NCBI RefSeq assembly: GCF_012844365.1
Contig: NZ_CP051626.1
Location: forward strand, 1,922,001-1,986,000
DNA: 64,000 nt
From: Brevibacterium sp. 'Marine'
GTDB taxonomy: Bacteria > Actinomycetota > Actinomycetes > Actinomycetales > Brevibacteriaceae
Direction: 5' to 3'
In this document: positions 17,381 through 26,814 of the stretch, piece by piece
Position numbering within the stretch: the first letter of the stretch is position 1
How the letters are laid out: every line of letters begins with the position of its first letter
Made by a program: the position numbers and the translations under genes
The notes under the pieces: model-generated
What the model was told of the DNA's origin: nothing
The model's input: the letters and a program-made list of their open reading frames with translations, nothing else
Database searches by the model: none

Positions 17381-18286
17381 ATGTCAGAGACCGCCACCAC
17401 CAGACGTCTGGTCGTCGGATACATCGCCACGGATCGGGGCCGGGATGCGATCTCGCTGGCCATTTCGATCGCGCGGTCCATCGACGTCGAGCTCGTGGTC
17501 ACGATCATCCGTCCCGAATCATCGACGATTCTCGCCGGCAGCGCAGTGCCGAAGGACGGCGCAGGGATCGTAGCCCAGCAGATCGACGACTGGCTTGACG
17601 AAGCCCTGGCCCTCATTCCCGACGACGTCCGCGCCAGGGGCTGCATCCACATCGCTTCGAACGAGTCCAAGGGCCTCATAGAGGTCGCAGAGAAGGAAGG
17701 CGCAGTGGGCATCGTCATCGGTGCGCGTGCCACCACCTTGATGCGACAGCTGCGCATCGGCACGGTCGCCTCGTCTCTTCTGCACTCGTCACCGGTGCCC
17801 GTCGTGCTCGCCCCGTCGGGGCGGTCGGATATCGGACCGATCTCGCGAGTGACCGCACTCTACGGTGCTCGCCCCGGGGCCTCGGCACTCATCGGTGCCG
17901 CCATCGAATCGGCTGTCGGCCTCGGCGTCGACCTCAGACTGCTGTCCCTGGTCGAGAACGACGGACTCTATGACGACGAGGTCGCCGAGATCACCGAATT
18001 CGCCGAACAGTACGGGGGAGCGGTGCTGGCAGATCGAGCATCAGAGATGCTGACCTCGGGCCGAGCCACGGTGAGAACCAAGGCCGGTGCCGACATCGAA
18101 GAGGCGGCCGAGACCATCGACTGGCAGCCCGGAGACCTCGCGTTCATCGGCTCGAGTCGCCTGGGCCGCGGCGGAAAGGTCGCGGTCGGTGCGCGAGCCC
18201 GCCGTCTGCTGCGTGTGCTTCCCGTCCCCGTCGTGGTCGTCCCTCGCCGGGCAGTGAGTCGCCCGCGAACCGCTGAAACCGACTGA
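17381..18286 (+). CDS. tandem-domain universal stress protein
   Basis: Cytoplasmic protein of 301 residues with two UspA folds. Domain 1 covers about residues 7-150 (LVVGYIATDRGRDAI, then GIVIGARATTLMRQL and a C-terminal SPVPVVLAP strand). Domain 2 covers about residues 155-295 (DLAFIGSSRLGRGGKVAVG). In the second domain the G-x-S-R-L-G pattern resembles an ATP-binding type. The ATG at 17381 follows GGAGTTGAGG. The next gene starts 2 nt after the stop, so the two are co-transcribed. Such proteins usually respond to starvation or oxidative stress; the specific role is unknown. Confidence 0.87.
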   Translation: MSETATTRRLVVGYIATDRGRDAISLAISIARSIDVELVVTIIRPESSTILAGSAVPKDGAGIVAQQIDDWLDEALALIPDDVRARGCIHIASNESKGLIEVAEKEGAVGIVIGARATTLMRQLRIGTVASSLLHSSPVPVVLAPSGRSDIGPISRVTALYGARPGASALIGAAIESAVGLGVDLRLLSLVENDGLYDDEVAEITEFAEQYGGAVLADRASEMLTSGRATVRTKAGADIEEAAETIDWQPGDLAFIGSSRLGRGGKVAVGARARRLLRVLPVPVVVVPRRAVSRPRTAETD

Positions 18287-18287
18287 G

Positions 18288-19163
18288 GTGCGGACACGAC
18301 AATCACAGCGGACGGACATCCGGCTGGGCTCGCACAGCACGGCCGCGTGGCTCTATCCGGGTGACCGGCGTCGGCGTCCGCTGCTGATGGTGCACGGCTT
18401 CCGTGGGGACCATCATGGAATGGACCTCATCGCCGGCAGCATCACCGACCGCGAGGTGGTCGTGCCCGACCTGCCCGGGTTCGGTCTCACTGCCCCGCTG
18501 GATTCGGGTTCGTCGCTCTCGGCCTTCGTCGATCATCTCCTCGCTCTGCGCGCCGAGGTGGGCAGGCAGCGGGGCGCGACACCGATCCTGGTGGGGCACT
18601 CCTTCGGATCGATCCTGGTCAGCCATCTAGCAGCCTCCCATCAGGACGTCGTCGACGAGCTCGTGCTCATCAATCCGATCACCAGCCCCGCCCTCGAAGG
18701 ACCCGCACGCTTCCTCACCGCGGTCACCCGCGCCTACTATGCCCTCGGCGCGCGGCTGCCCGAGCGCGCCGGTCGCGCCCTGCTGAGCAACCCCGTGATC
18801 GTCCGCGCCATGAGTGTGGCCATGGCCACGACCGGCGATCCCGGCCTGCGTTCGTACATCCATGATCAGCACGCGCGGCACTTCTCGTCGTTCGCCGACC
18901 GCACGTCTCTGTCAGAGGCCTTCGCGACGTCGGTCGCGCACACCGTCACCGAGGTGGCCGACCACTTGTGTATGCCCACGCTCGTCATCGCCGGCGACCA
19001 GGACGCCATCGCCCCGATCGGCCCGACCCGCGCGTTTGTGGAGAAGCTCCCCGACGCCGATTTCGTGGAATTGGGCGGGGTGGGCCACCTTGTGCACTAT
19101 GAGCGCTCGGAGAAAGCCGCCTCGGCGATCATGGATTTCTGTCACCGGCGAATCGACGGGTGA
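18288..19163 (+). CDS. alpha/beta hydrolase
   Basis: Hydrolase of 291 residues with the nucleophile elbow GHSFGS near residue 105. The oxyanion motif VHGFRGDHHG lies near residue 32. The Asp in AGDQDAIAP and the C-terminal His in GGVGHLVHYE complete the triad. No signal peptide is present, so it is cytoplasmic. The GTG start at 18288 lies 2 nt after the universal stress gene, with AGG-containing sequence inside the previous gene as the ribosome-binding site. Substrate is unknown; the family covers esterases, lipases and C-C hydrolases. Confidence 0.87.
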   Translation: MRTRQSQRTDIRLGSHSTAAWLYPGDRRRRPLLMVHGFRGDHHGMDLIAGSITDREVVVPDLPGFGLTAPLDSGSSLSAFVDHLLALRAEVGRQRGATPILVGHSFGSILVSHLAASHQDVVDELVLINPITSPALEGPARFLTAVTRAYYALGARLPERAGRALLSNPVIVRAMSVAMATTGDPGLRSYIHDQHARHFSSFADRTSLSEAFATSVAHTVTEVADHLCMPTLVIAGDQDAIAPIGPTRAFVEKLPDADFVELGGVGHLVHYERSEKAASAIMDFCHRRIDG

Positions 19164-19204
19164 TTCGGCGTGTGACAAGACGAAGGGAAAGCCGGTGAAT
19201 CGAC

Positions 19205-19238
19205 GAAGGGCCGCTGCGCATCAGCGCAGCGGCCCTTC
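19205..19238. terminator. bidirectional hairpin terminator
   Basis: A perfect 15-bp stem (arms 19205-19219 and 19224-19238) with a 4-nt loop ATCA. It sits between the hydrolase gene (plus) and a small membrane protein gene (minus) and can serve both. Confidence 0.85.
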
Positions 19239-19255
19239 TCAAGCCGTGTTGGAGA

Positions 19256-19486
19256 TCAGCGGCGGGAGTCGCGTGCCCAGCGGTAGAGGATCGGCACGAG
19301 GAATGCGAAGCACGACGCGAGCAGACCACCCCAGAACACCCAGAACTCGGTTCCCTCAGGTGAGGAGAATGAGGCTCCGAAGAGGTAGAGCCCGAACACG
19401 AACAGAGCGAAGGCGAAGACGAAGACGACGACATCGGCGAACGATGCTGAATTGCGGGTTCTCTTCGGGGCGGCGATATCGGACAT
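19256..19486 (-). CDS. small two-helix membrane protein
   Basis: Protein of 76 residues. A short polar N-terminus (MSDIAAPKRTRNSASF) is followed by two hydrophobic helices, VVVFVFAFALFVFGLYLFGA and VFWGGLLASCFAFLVPILY, and a basic tail RWARDSRR. The ATG at 19486 is preceded by GGAGGA. Small proteins of this shape are common in actinobacteria and have no assigned function. It converges with the hydrolase across a shared terminator. Confidence 0.7.
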   Translation of the reverse strand: MSDIAAPKRTRNSASFADVVVFVFAFALFVFGLYLFGASFSSPEGTEFWVFWGGLLASCFAFLVPILYRWARDSRR

Positions 19487-19558
19487 GGTCTCCTCCGGCG
19501 ATGTTTCTGGTGGTCAGCTGACTCTCAGCAACAGTCTACATCGCGTAGAGGACTTTGC

Positions 19559-19987
19559 TCATCTCCGGTCGTGTTCGGCGCTTCGCTCCGGGACCAGCCA
19601 ACCGAGCAGAGCCGAGACGATCGAGACGATGATCGCGGCGAGGATGGCGGAGAAGAAGAACGAATCGATGGTGAAGACGAAAGGAGTGAACCCACTGAGC
19701 CAACTCGTCAGCGCCAACATGATCGCATTGATGACGATGGAGAACAGCCCCAGCGTCAGACAGGTGATGGGGGCGGAGACAAAGCTGAGGATCGGTTTGA
19801 TGAAGGCGTTCGCCAACCCGAAGATGAGGCCGATGACAAGGTAGGAGATGATCATCGCCGGAATGGCCCCGGCCTGCTCCTCGACGACCCGGTTCCCTGT
19901 GATCGTCACACCCGGCAGAATCCAGGCGGCCACCCAGATCGCGCATGCGTTGACGATGACGCGAGACAAGAAGTTCATAGTCGTCAT
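19559..19987 (-). CDS. phage-holin-superfamily-IV type membrane protein
   Basis: Membrane protein of 142 residues with four hydrophobic segments. It carries the family-typical pattern GLIFGLANAFIKPIL followed by LTLGLFSIVINAIMLALTSW. This family is annotated as four-helix phage holin or Mycobact_memb, but chromosomal copies are found across actinobacteria without any phage, and none is seen here. A role in lysis should not be assumed. The ATG at 19987 was chosen; a second Met lies three codons later. Confidence 0.8.
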   Translation of the reverse strand: MTTMNFLSRVIVNACAIWVAAWILPGVTITGNRVVEEQAGAIPAMIISYLVIGLIFGLANAFIKPILSFVSAPITCLTLGLFSIVINAIMLALTSWLSGFTPFVFTIDSFFFSAILAAIIVSIVSALLGWLVPERSAEHDRR

Positions 19988-20230
19988 CCTCGCAGACCGA
20001 TCTGCGTTCTTTCTGAGTCGCCGATGGGAATGGGGTCTGTGCCATGGTGATGAAACTCAACGCCGCGGGGTCCGCTGCCGCTCGAATCGCGCGGACAAAC
20101 GCAGTAGCCTGAAGACGAACCTTCCGGTTCGACTTTCTCAGACCAACTGCGTGCACCTACCGAGTGATTTGATCCAGGTCACCACGGCGGCACGATCTCC
20201 CGGACGAGCGGGAGCAGAAACTGGATTGAT

Positions 20231-21541
20231 ATGACAGACAGCGACATACCCGCCTCGACTCGGGACACGACCGTGCAGCAGTCCTCTCCGACTCTGTTCT
20301 CGGCCGTCGGACGCAGCTATTTCCCGATCGCCTTCGTCGCCCGCATGCCGTTCGCCATGATCGTCGTCGGTGTCCTCACCCTCGTTGTGGCCGGCCGCGG
20401 ATCCCTGAGCCTGGGCGGAATCAACTCCGCCATGGTCGGACTCGGCACGGCTCTGTTCGGTTCCTTCATCGGGGCGGCCGCCGATCGTTGGGGGCAGCGC
20501 TACGTGCTGCTCATCGCCGGCATCCTCAACTGTGCGGCACTGACCTTCATGGCGTGGGTCGTCTTCAGCCCGCTGCCGGATGTCGTCGTCTTCATCGCCG
20601 CCTTCGCGATCGGCGCCACCTCGCCCCAGGTTGCCCCGATGTCGCGGTCACGCATCGTCGACATCGTCATGTCGGTGCTGCCGTCGCCGAGGCGGCCGAA
20701 AGTGCTCAATGCCACGATGGCCTACGAATCCGCCGCCGATGAGGTCATCTTCGTCTTCGGGCCCTTCCTCGTCGGACTCTTGGCGACCTTCTTCACCCCG
20801 GTCGCCCCCATCATCGGCGCGATCGTGATGACCCTGATCTTCGTCTCCGCCTTCGCACTGCACCCGACGGGGCGGGCGCGGCCGACCGGGACGTCGAGCA
20901 GCCTCGGCGAGCGTGCCCCGGCCAAGGACATGTTCACCCCAGGTGTCTTCGTCATCATCCTCGGCGTATTCGGCGTCGGAATGGTGTTCGGCTCTACGCT
21001 GACCGCCCTGACCGCGCTGACCAACGACATCGGGCGGCCGGAGGAAGCCGGTCTCATCTACGGGGTGATGGGCATCGGCTCCGCGGTGCTCGCGATCTCG
21101 GTGGCGCTCTTCCCCGCGGCGTTCGCGCTGTGGGCACGCCTGCTGTGCTTTGCGCCCATCCTGGTCACGGGATCGGTCATCCTCGCATCGACGGAATCGA
21201 TGCCGGTCATCGTCCTTGCGCTGCTGCTCATGGGCACGGGAATCGGACCGAGCCTCGTCACCCTGTTCAGCCTCGCCGCCGAACGCGCACCGCTCGGGCG
21301 ATCGGCGACGGTGATGTCGATGGCGGGATCGGCGATCATCGTCGGCCAATCGGTGTCCTCGGCGATCAACGGCATCCTCGCCGAGGATCAGGGAACGGCC
21401 GTGGCGATGGCAGTTCCCGTGGCCGCCTCGGCGATCGTCCTGTGCGCCGGCCTGCTCAATCTGCTCATCGGACGACGCAGCGACCGAAAGGCAGTCAAGC
21501 CGTCACGGCAGCGCGTGACCGACGCCGAAGACGAGACCTGA
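20231..21541 (+). CDS. MFS transporter
   Basis: Major facilitator of 436 residues with about twelve hydrophobic helices. The loop 2-3 region reads GAAADRWGQRYVLL, a form of the conserved GxxxDRxGRR motif. The N-terminal 20 residues are polar and cytoplasmic. It is monocistronic, with its own upstream region of about 240 bp divergent from the holin-like gene. No substrate-specific motif is recognised; it is most like small-molecule exporters of unknown substrate. Confidence 0.82.
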   Translation: MTDSDIPASTRDTTVQQSSPTLFSAVGRSYFPIAFVARMPFAMIVVGVLTLVVAGRGSLSLGGINSAMVGLGTALFGSFIGAAADRWGQRYVLLIAGILNCAALTFMAWVVFSPLPDVVVFIAAFAIGATSPQVAPMSRSRIVDIVMSVLPSPRRPKVLNATMAYESAADEVIFVFGPFLVGLLATFFTPVAPIIGAIVMTLIFVSAFALHPTGRARPTGTSSSLGERAPAKDMFTPGVFVIILGVFGVGMVFGSTLTALTALTNDIGRPEEAGLIYGVMGIGSAVLAISVALFPAAFALWARLLCFAPILVTGSVILASTESMPVIVLALLLMGTGIGPSLVTLFSLAAERAPLGRSATVMSMAGSAIIVGQSVSSAINGILAEDQGTAVAMAVPVAASAIVLCAGLLNLLIGRRSDRKAVKPSRQRVTDAEDET

Positions 21542-21688
21542 ATCACTCCGACTTTCCGCTTTTTGGGACTGTGTGTCCCAGGCGTTCCCAGGTGTGACCA
21601 CGGCAAAACCGAGGAGTAGGATGTCCGCTGGTCCATCGTGAACTGCGCCACCGATCGTGGCCCTTCACACCACTACGGAAAGCACACA

Positions 21689-23158
21689 ATGTCTACAAGC
21701 ACCTCGACGACCGAGGCCGTCCGCAGCGATACCCGCTTCTTCGGACACCCTCTGCCGCTCATGCAGCTCTTCAGCCTCGAATTGTGGGAGCGCTTCTCCT
21801 ACTACGGGATGAACGGCATCCTCGCCCTCTACCTCTACTTCAGCGTCACCGATGGCGGCATGGGGATGGAGCAGGGCACGGCCGTCGGAATCGTCGGCGC
21901 CTACGGCGGTGCTGTCTTCCTCGCCACCATCCTCGGCGCATGGATCGCCGATCGCCTCGCCGGTGCGGAGAAAGTCCTCTTCTACTCTGCGATCATCATC
22001 ATGGTCGGACACATCTGCCTGGCGCTCATCCCCGGGTTCGGGGGAGTGGCGGCCGGCCTCATCCTCGTCGCGCTCGGCTCCGGCGGTCTCAAGGCGAACG
22101 CCTCGGCACTGGTCGGCGAACTCTACGAAGAGAAGGACCCGCGCCGTGACGCCGGCTTCACTATCTTCTACATGGGTGTGAACATCGGTGCCCTGTTCGG
22201 TCCGCTCATCACCGGTCTGCTGCAGTCGAAAATCGGCTTCCACTACGGATTCGGGGCAGCCGCTGTCGGCATGGCCCTCGGTCTCATCATCTACCTCACC
22301 GGCCGAAAGAATCTGCCGCCGGAGTCCCGTATCGCCGTCAACCCGCTGCCGAAGAACAAGCTCTACCTCTTCATCGTGGCCATCGTGGTCGTCGTTCTCC
22401 TCGCCGTCATCCTGTGGATGACGAAGATCGTCAACCCCGAGAACCTCGACTGGTGGATCGCCGGAATCTCTGCCGGCGCGGCCGCCTGCTACTTCATCGT
22501 CATGTACACCTCGTCGCAGACGAATGGCGACGAACGCTCACGCGTCCTCGCCTATATCCCGTTCTTCATCACGGTCGTGGTGTTCTGGTCGATGTACCAG
22601 CAGATCTTCGGTGTTCTGACCGTTTACTCGGATACGCAGCTCAACCGCTCGATCTTCGGGTGGGAGATGCCGATCAACTGGATCCAGCTGATCCCCGCGT
22701 TCTTCGTCATCGTCTTCGCCCCGCTGTTCGCCACGATGTGGATGAAGCTCGGGCCGAAGCAGATCTCGACGCCGGTCAAGGCCGGCCTGTCGCTCGTGCT
22801 CATCGGCATCGGCTTCCTCATGTTCCTGCCCTTCGCAGAGGCTGGCCCCAACCAGACTCCGCTGCTGTGGGTGGCACTGACCCTCGCAGTGTTCGTCTTC
22901 GGTGAGCTGCTCATCTCGCCGGTGGGACTGTCGTTCTCGACGAAGGTCGCGCCGAAGGTCTTCCAGTCGCAGATGATCGCCGTGTTCTTCCTCGCCTCGG
23001 GCGTGGGCACGGCACTGTCCGGTGTGCTCGGCGGCTACTTCGACACCGCCAACCAGGCACCGTACTGGCTCTCAGTCGGCGGCTCGTCGGTCGTGCTCGG
23101 CCTGCTCGCGCTGACGCTGACGAAGCCGATGCTCAAGCTGATGCGCGGAATCCGCTGA
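21689..23158 (+). CDS. proton-dependent oligopeptide transporter (POT/PTR family)
   Basis: Membrane protein of 489 residues importing di- and tripeptides with protons. The POT signature is clear. The segment LELWERFSYYGMNGILALYL carries the ExxERFxYYG motif near residue 31, and GGLKANASALVGELY near residue 130 matches the second signature. Helices continue to the C-terminus, giving the 12-14 segments of bacterial DtpT-like proteins. I use the ATG at 21689 with GGAAAGC upstream; the frame is open to 21638 without a better start. A long perfect hairpin follows the stop. Confidence 0.92.
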   Translation: MSTSTSTTEAVRSDTRFFGHPLPLMQLFSLELWERFSYYGMNGILALYLYFSVTDGGMGMEQGTAVGIVGAYGGAVFLATILGAWIADRLAGAEKVLFYSAIIIMVGHICLALIPGFGGVAAGLILVALGSGGLKANASALVGELYEEKDPRRDAGFTIFYMGVNIGALFGPLITGLLQSKIGFHYGFGAAAVGMALGLIIYLTGRKNLPPESRIAVNPLPKNKLYLFIVAIVVVVLLAVILWMTKIVNPENLDWWIAGISAGAAACYFIVMYTSSQTNGDERSRVLAYIPFFITVVVFWSMYQQIFGVLTVYSDTQLNRSIFGWEMPINWIQLIPAFFVIVFAPLFATMWMKLGPKQISTPVKAGLSLVLIGIGFLMFLPFAEAGPNQTPLLWVALTLAVFVFGELLISPVGLSFSTKVAPKVFQSQMIAVFFLASGVGTALSGVLGGYFDTANQAPYWLSVGGSSVVLGLLALTLTKPMLKLMRGIR

Positions 23159-23189
23159 GTTCAGCTGCGGCGCGAACAGTCACCACCGT

Positions 23190-23230
23190 ACGCAGGTCCC
23201 TCCGAGTCACCGACTCGGAGGGACCTGCGT
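23190..23230. terminator. strong hairpin terminator after the peptide transporter
   Basis: A perfect 19-bp stem (23190-23208 with 23212-23230) and a 3-nt loop lie 31 nt after the transporter stop. It may also stop transcription coming from the minus-strand membrane protease-like gene. Confidence 0.88.
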
Positions 23231-23378
23231 CATCCCGGGCGACCATCGCTGACCGAAAGTGTCTCTTCAGCGCGTTGCCGCAGGAGGGCGCGGGGCCAGC
23301 TGTCGGATATGCGAGTTCCGGCGAGGGACGCCGGGTATCGAGTGGCTGCCCGCCTCGCCTCAGACTCTGATGACGATG

Positions 23379-24227
23379 TCAGACGCCGATGAAGATGGGC
23401 AGCGCGTCGGGATGGTGGGCGTGGACGATCGTGAGGAACACGAGCGCGTCGAAGAGCAGATGCACCGTGACCGTATAGGGCAGTGACTTCGTGCGGGTGA
23501 AGATGAAGGCCTGCACGAGCGCGAAGGGGATCGTCAGCAGCGGCCCGATCGACCGGTAGCCGAGCTCCCAGAGGAACGAGACGAAGATGATCGTGGTGAA
23601 CACGTTCGCCGTCCAGAACGAGAAGTGCGTGCGCAGCAGGGCGAAGACCGTGCAGATGAAGAACAGCTCATCCCAGATGCCCACGGCATTGACCCCGAAG
23701 AACAGTCGGACGATCTCCGACCAGTTCGTCAGCGGCGGCCAGTTGAGGTAGACCCCGGTGCGCATGAAGTACTGCGGCAGCACCGCCCACGCGACCACGA
23801 CGACGAAGACCAGCCATGCCCACTCCAGCCGCGACCAGGGTTGGCCGCGCCGCAGCGGGAATTGGATCGTCCGGTCCTGGAAGACGTACCGGGTCACCAG
23901 CCACGGGCCGATGACGACGGCGGAGAGCACCACACCCATGCGGGCGATGTTCGTCCAGGAGATATCGGCCTCGACCGAAATCGCCGAGATGAGTGCGAGA
24001 CAGGCGGCGATGATGCTGAGGTCTCTGGCGAAGCGCCGATTGACACTCCACGCGGTGACCAGAGCAGCGAGCATCGGAACGTACCCGAAGGCGCGGACCT
24101 GCGGAAACGTCGTTCCCACACCGAAGAGCACAACTGCCGAGACTGCCAACAGGGCAGCCGCGGCAGCCTCCCAGCTGACCAATTTCAGCTGTGAGGACTC
24201 GACGGTTACTGCTCGGTCAGTGTCCAC
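23379..24227 (-). CDS. CPBP-like intramembrane protease family protein, divergent motif
   Basis: Membrane protein of about 282 residues with some eight hydrophobic helices. The C-terminal half resembles the CPBP/Abi family: WDELFFICTVFALLR takes the place of the EExxxR motif, and TVTVHLLFDALVF supplies a later conserved His. The first motif has Asp-Glu instead of Glu-Glu and lacks the Arg at the usual spacing, so catalytic activity is doubtful. The start is uncertain: I use the GTG at 24227, but the frame is open to 24320. It lies divergent from moeA, with no evident functional link. Confidence 0.65.
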   Translation of the reverse strand: MDTDRAVTVESSQLKLVSWEAAAAALLAVSAVVLFGVGTTFPQVRAFGYVPMLAALVTAWSVNRRFARDLSIIAACLALISAISVEADISWTNIARMGVVLSAVVIGPWLVTRYVFQDRTIQFPLRRGQPWSRLEWAWLVFVVVVAWAVLPQYFMRTGVYLNWPPLTNWSEIVRLFFGVNAVGIWDELFFICTVFALLRTHFSFWTANVFTTIIFVSFLWELGYRSIGPLLTIPFALVQAFIFTRTKSLPYTVTVHLLFDALVFLTIVHAHHPDALPIFIGV

Positions 24228-24348
24228 GCTCCACACTGTAGACGAACCCGGCCCGCCCCGCACTGGATGACCTGGGTCGACTCGCACCGGACCATCAGGC
24301 CTGGCCGTTCCGAATCGCAAGTAGGATCGGAGCGAGGGAAGGACATCA

Positions 24349-25581
24349 TTGGACCCAGAGGACTACTCCGAGCTCATCTGCTCCGAGCTCGTCGCCGAAC
24401 TGGCACCATTGCAACGCACCGAGGTGGTGCCCGTGCAGGCTGCCGCCGGACGCACCACGGTGACGGACATCACAGCCCCGCGATCGGTGCCCGGCTTCGC
24501 CGCCTCGGCGATGGATGGGTTCGCCCTCGACGGCGCTGCCCTGAACGCCGCCCGCGACGGTACGTCCATTCGAGTCGTCGGCGACATTCCCGCCGGTCAC
24601 GGCGCCGTCGCCTTGCAACCGGGATGCGCGGTGCGGGTGATGACGGGAGCTCCCGTGCCCACCGACACCGAGGCGGTCGTTCCCGTCGAGCTCACCGACG
24701 CTCAGCAGGCCGGTCCGGCCCCCGAGGCCATCCGGATCGATTCTCTTCCCGAGTCAGTGCCTCCTGGCTGGAACATCCGTGCAATCGGCGAGGACATGAG
24801 CCGGGGTGACATCGTCCTGACCGCGGGGGAGCGGATCACCTCGGCCGGGGTCGGCACGCTCGCGATGCTCGGCATCACCGAGATCGGCGTCGTCCGCAGG
24901 CCCCGCATCGGCCTGATCGTCACTGGTGACGAAATCCAGGGTGCTGATCGGTCGGATGGGACCCTCACCGAGGCGGCCGCCGCCTCGGTGTTCAACTCGA
25001 ACCTGCCGATGCTCGCCTCTGCCGTCCGCGGTTTCGGCGCCGAACCCATCGAAGCCACGAGCAGCGATGATGTCGACGAGCTGCGCCGCAGACTTATGTC
25101 GATGCGGACTGAGGCCGACCTCGTCGTGACGACCGGCGGGATCAGCGCAGGTGCCTTCGAGGTCGTTCGCCAGACTCTGGAACCCGACCACTCGACCTTC
25201 CGCCGCTTGGACATGCGACCCGGATCCCCGCAGGGCTGCGGGCGATTCGGCACACTGCCGCTCATCCATCTGCCCGGCACACCTCAGGGCGCCTTCGTCG
25301 CGTTCCACCTCTTCGTCGGCTCGGTGCTGACAAGGAAGAGCCTGCGGCAGAGATGGCGGAAGGGCATTCTCGCCGGACCCGGCCTGAGGCCACACGCAGA
25401 CGCCGTCACCGTCCGCCCCGGCAGTTTCACGGAATCGGGGGAGATCCGTGCCGCCGAACGGGCGAGACTCCCGAATTTCGCCGCCGCCGATGTGATCATC
25501 AGAATCCCGCGCCGCACCGATTCCCCGCACAGCCCTGAGCAGCTGAGCGCGGGTACGGTCATCGACTACCTCGAGTGCTGA
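24349..25581 (+). CDS. moeA: molybdopterin molybdotransferase MoeA, copy 1
   Basis: Cytoplasmic enzyme of 410 residues that inserts molybdate into adenylylated molybdopterin. Recognisable blocks are PGFAASAMDGFAL (substrate loop), VRVMTGAPVPTDTEAVVPVE, the MoCF domain with GLIVTGDEIQ and TTGGISAG, and domain IV with a shortened HLPGTPQGAFVAF in place of the usual LPGNPVS. The start is a TTG at 24349. It shares the region with a second MoeA at 28191. The altered GTP motif (GTPQ rather than GNPV) sets this copy apart. Confidence 0.9.
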   Translation: MDPEDYSELICSELVAELAPLQRTEVVPVQAAAGRTTVTDITAPRSVPGFAASAMDGFALDGAALNAARDGTSIRVVGDIPAGHGAVALQPGCAVRVMTGAPVPTDTEAVVPVELTDAQQAGPAPEAIRIDSLPESVPPGWNIRAIGEDMSRGDIVLTAGERITSAGVGTLAMLGITEIGVVRRPRIGLIVTGDEIQGADRSDGTLTEAAAASVFNSNLPMLASAVRGFGAEPIEATSSDDVDELRRRLMSMRTEADLVVTTGGISAGAFEVVRQTLEPDHSTFRRLDMRPGSPQGCGRFGTLPLIHLPGTPQGAFVAFHLFVGSVLTRKSLRQRWRKGILAGPGLRPHADAVTVRPGSFTESGEIRAAERARLPNFAAADVIIRIPRRTDSPHSPEQLSAGTVIDYLEC

Positions 25582-25636
25582 TGCCCGACACCGGTGCAGA
25601 CAGTCCGCGAACAGCACAGCCGATTAGGATGGAAGC

Positions 25637-26812
25637 ATGTCCACGTCACGCCTCGCACCCGCCGACCGGGCCCGGTATGCTCGGCAGCTTCGACTGTCCG
25701 GGTTCGGTGAGAGCGCGCAGGCGGCGCTGCTCGACTCGCATGTCCTCGTCATCGGCGCCGGGGGGCTCGGCGCTCCGATCCTCAGCTACCTCGCGGCCGT
25801 CGGCATCGGCACGATCACCGTGGTCGATCCCGATATCGTCGAGCTGAGCAATCTGCACCGACAGGTCATCCACACCGAGGCGGCCGTCGGCTCTCGTAAG
25901 ATCGATTCCGCCCGGCAGCGGATGAACGGGATCAACTCGTCGATCGAGGTCCGCACGATTGCCCAGCTGCTCACTGTGGACAACGCTCTCGACCTCTTCG
26001 ACGGCGTCGACATCGTCGTCGACGGCAGCGACAACTTCGCCACGCGCTACCTTGCCAACGATGCCTGTGAGATTCTCAGACTCCCACTCGTGTGGGGGAC
26101 GATCCTCGGCTTCGACGGACAGGTCGCCGTCTTCGACGTCGAACACGGCGCTACCCTGCGCGACCTCTATCCCGAGGTCCCCGCCCCCGGCAGCGTGCCC
26201 GACTGCTCGGTCGCCGGAGTCCTCGGACCTCTGTGCGGAAGCATCGGCTCCGCCATGGCGATGGAAGCCATCAAGGTGCTCACCGGAATCGGCACACCGC
26301 TGTACAACAGCGTGGCGATCCACAGCAGTCTCGATGCCGGCTGGGAGACCGTCCCGGTGCAGCCGATCCCCGGTCGAACTCCGGTCACCGACCTCGAGAT
26401 GCATCGCAGCGATTACACCCAGCACACGTTCGACTCGCTCGGCCTCGACGACGGCACCGATGGCGCAGCCGGCACGAACACCGGAGAGAGTCCTCTGGGG
26501 CCGGCCGCCGTCACCTGGTCGGAGCTCGACGAGACCTCCGTCCTCGTCGACATCCGCGAGGACGACGAGGTCGCCTCGGGGATGGTCCCCGGCGCCATTC
26601 ACATTCCGATGGACGAGCTCCTCGCCGACCCCGGCAGGCTGCCCGTCGGGTCGGATCCCATGCAGCAGTCAGGGATCGCACTGTACTGCCGGTCGGGGGT
26701 GCGCTCGGCGAAGACCGCAGCACAGCTGCGTTCACAGGGCACCGCGGTGACCTCGGTCAACGGCGGATACCTCGCCTATCTCTCTCAACCGGCTTCGCAG
26801 CAAGGCGGTTGA
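25637..26812 (+). CDS. moeZ: MoeBR/MoeZ: ThiF-type adenylyltransferase with rhodanese domain
   Basis: Protein of 391 residues that activates the C-terminus of MoaD-like sulphur carriers and thiolates it. Residues 10-240 are the ThiF/MoeB domain with the ATP motif GAGGLGAPILSYLAAVG and the adenylation Asp in VVDGSDNFATRYL. The zinc CxxC pairs of E. coli MoeB are absent (GATLRDLYPEVPAPGS), as is usual for actinobacterial MoeZ. Residues about 290-391 are a rhodanese domain with active-site loop CRSGVRS. The MoaD gene lies directly downstream on the opposite strand, 2 nt away. Confidence 0.92.
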   Translation: MSTSRLAPADRARYARQLRLSGFGESAQAALLDSHVLVIGAGGLGAPILSYLAAVGIGTITVVDPDIVELSNLHRQVIHTEAAVGSRKIDSARQRMNGINSSIEVRTIAQLLTVDNALDLFDGVDIVVDGSDNFATRYLANDACEILRLPLVWGTILGFDGQVAVFDVEHGATLRDLYPEVPAPGSVPDCSVAGVLGPLCGSIGSAMAMEAIKVLTGIGTPLYNSVAIHSSLDAGWETVPVQPIPGRTPVTDLEMHRSDYTQHTFDSLGLDDGTDGAAGTNTGESPLGPAAVTWSELDETSVLVDIREDDEVASGMVPGAIHIPMDELLADPGRLPVGSDPMQQSGIALYCRSGVRSAKTAAQLRSQGTAVTSVNGGYLAYLSQPASQQGG

Positions 26813-26814
26813 CC

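Noticed and set aside
19559..19987. Holin-like gene as a sign of a prophage
   Set aside because: No capsid, tail, integrase or lysin genes nearby; this membrane family is common on actinobacterial chromosomes.
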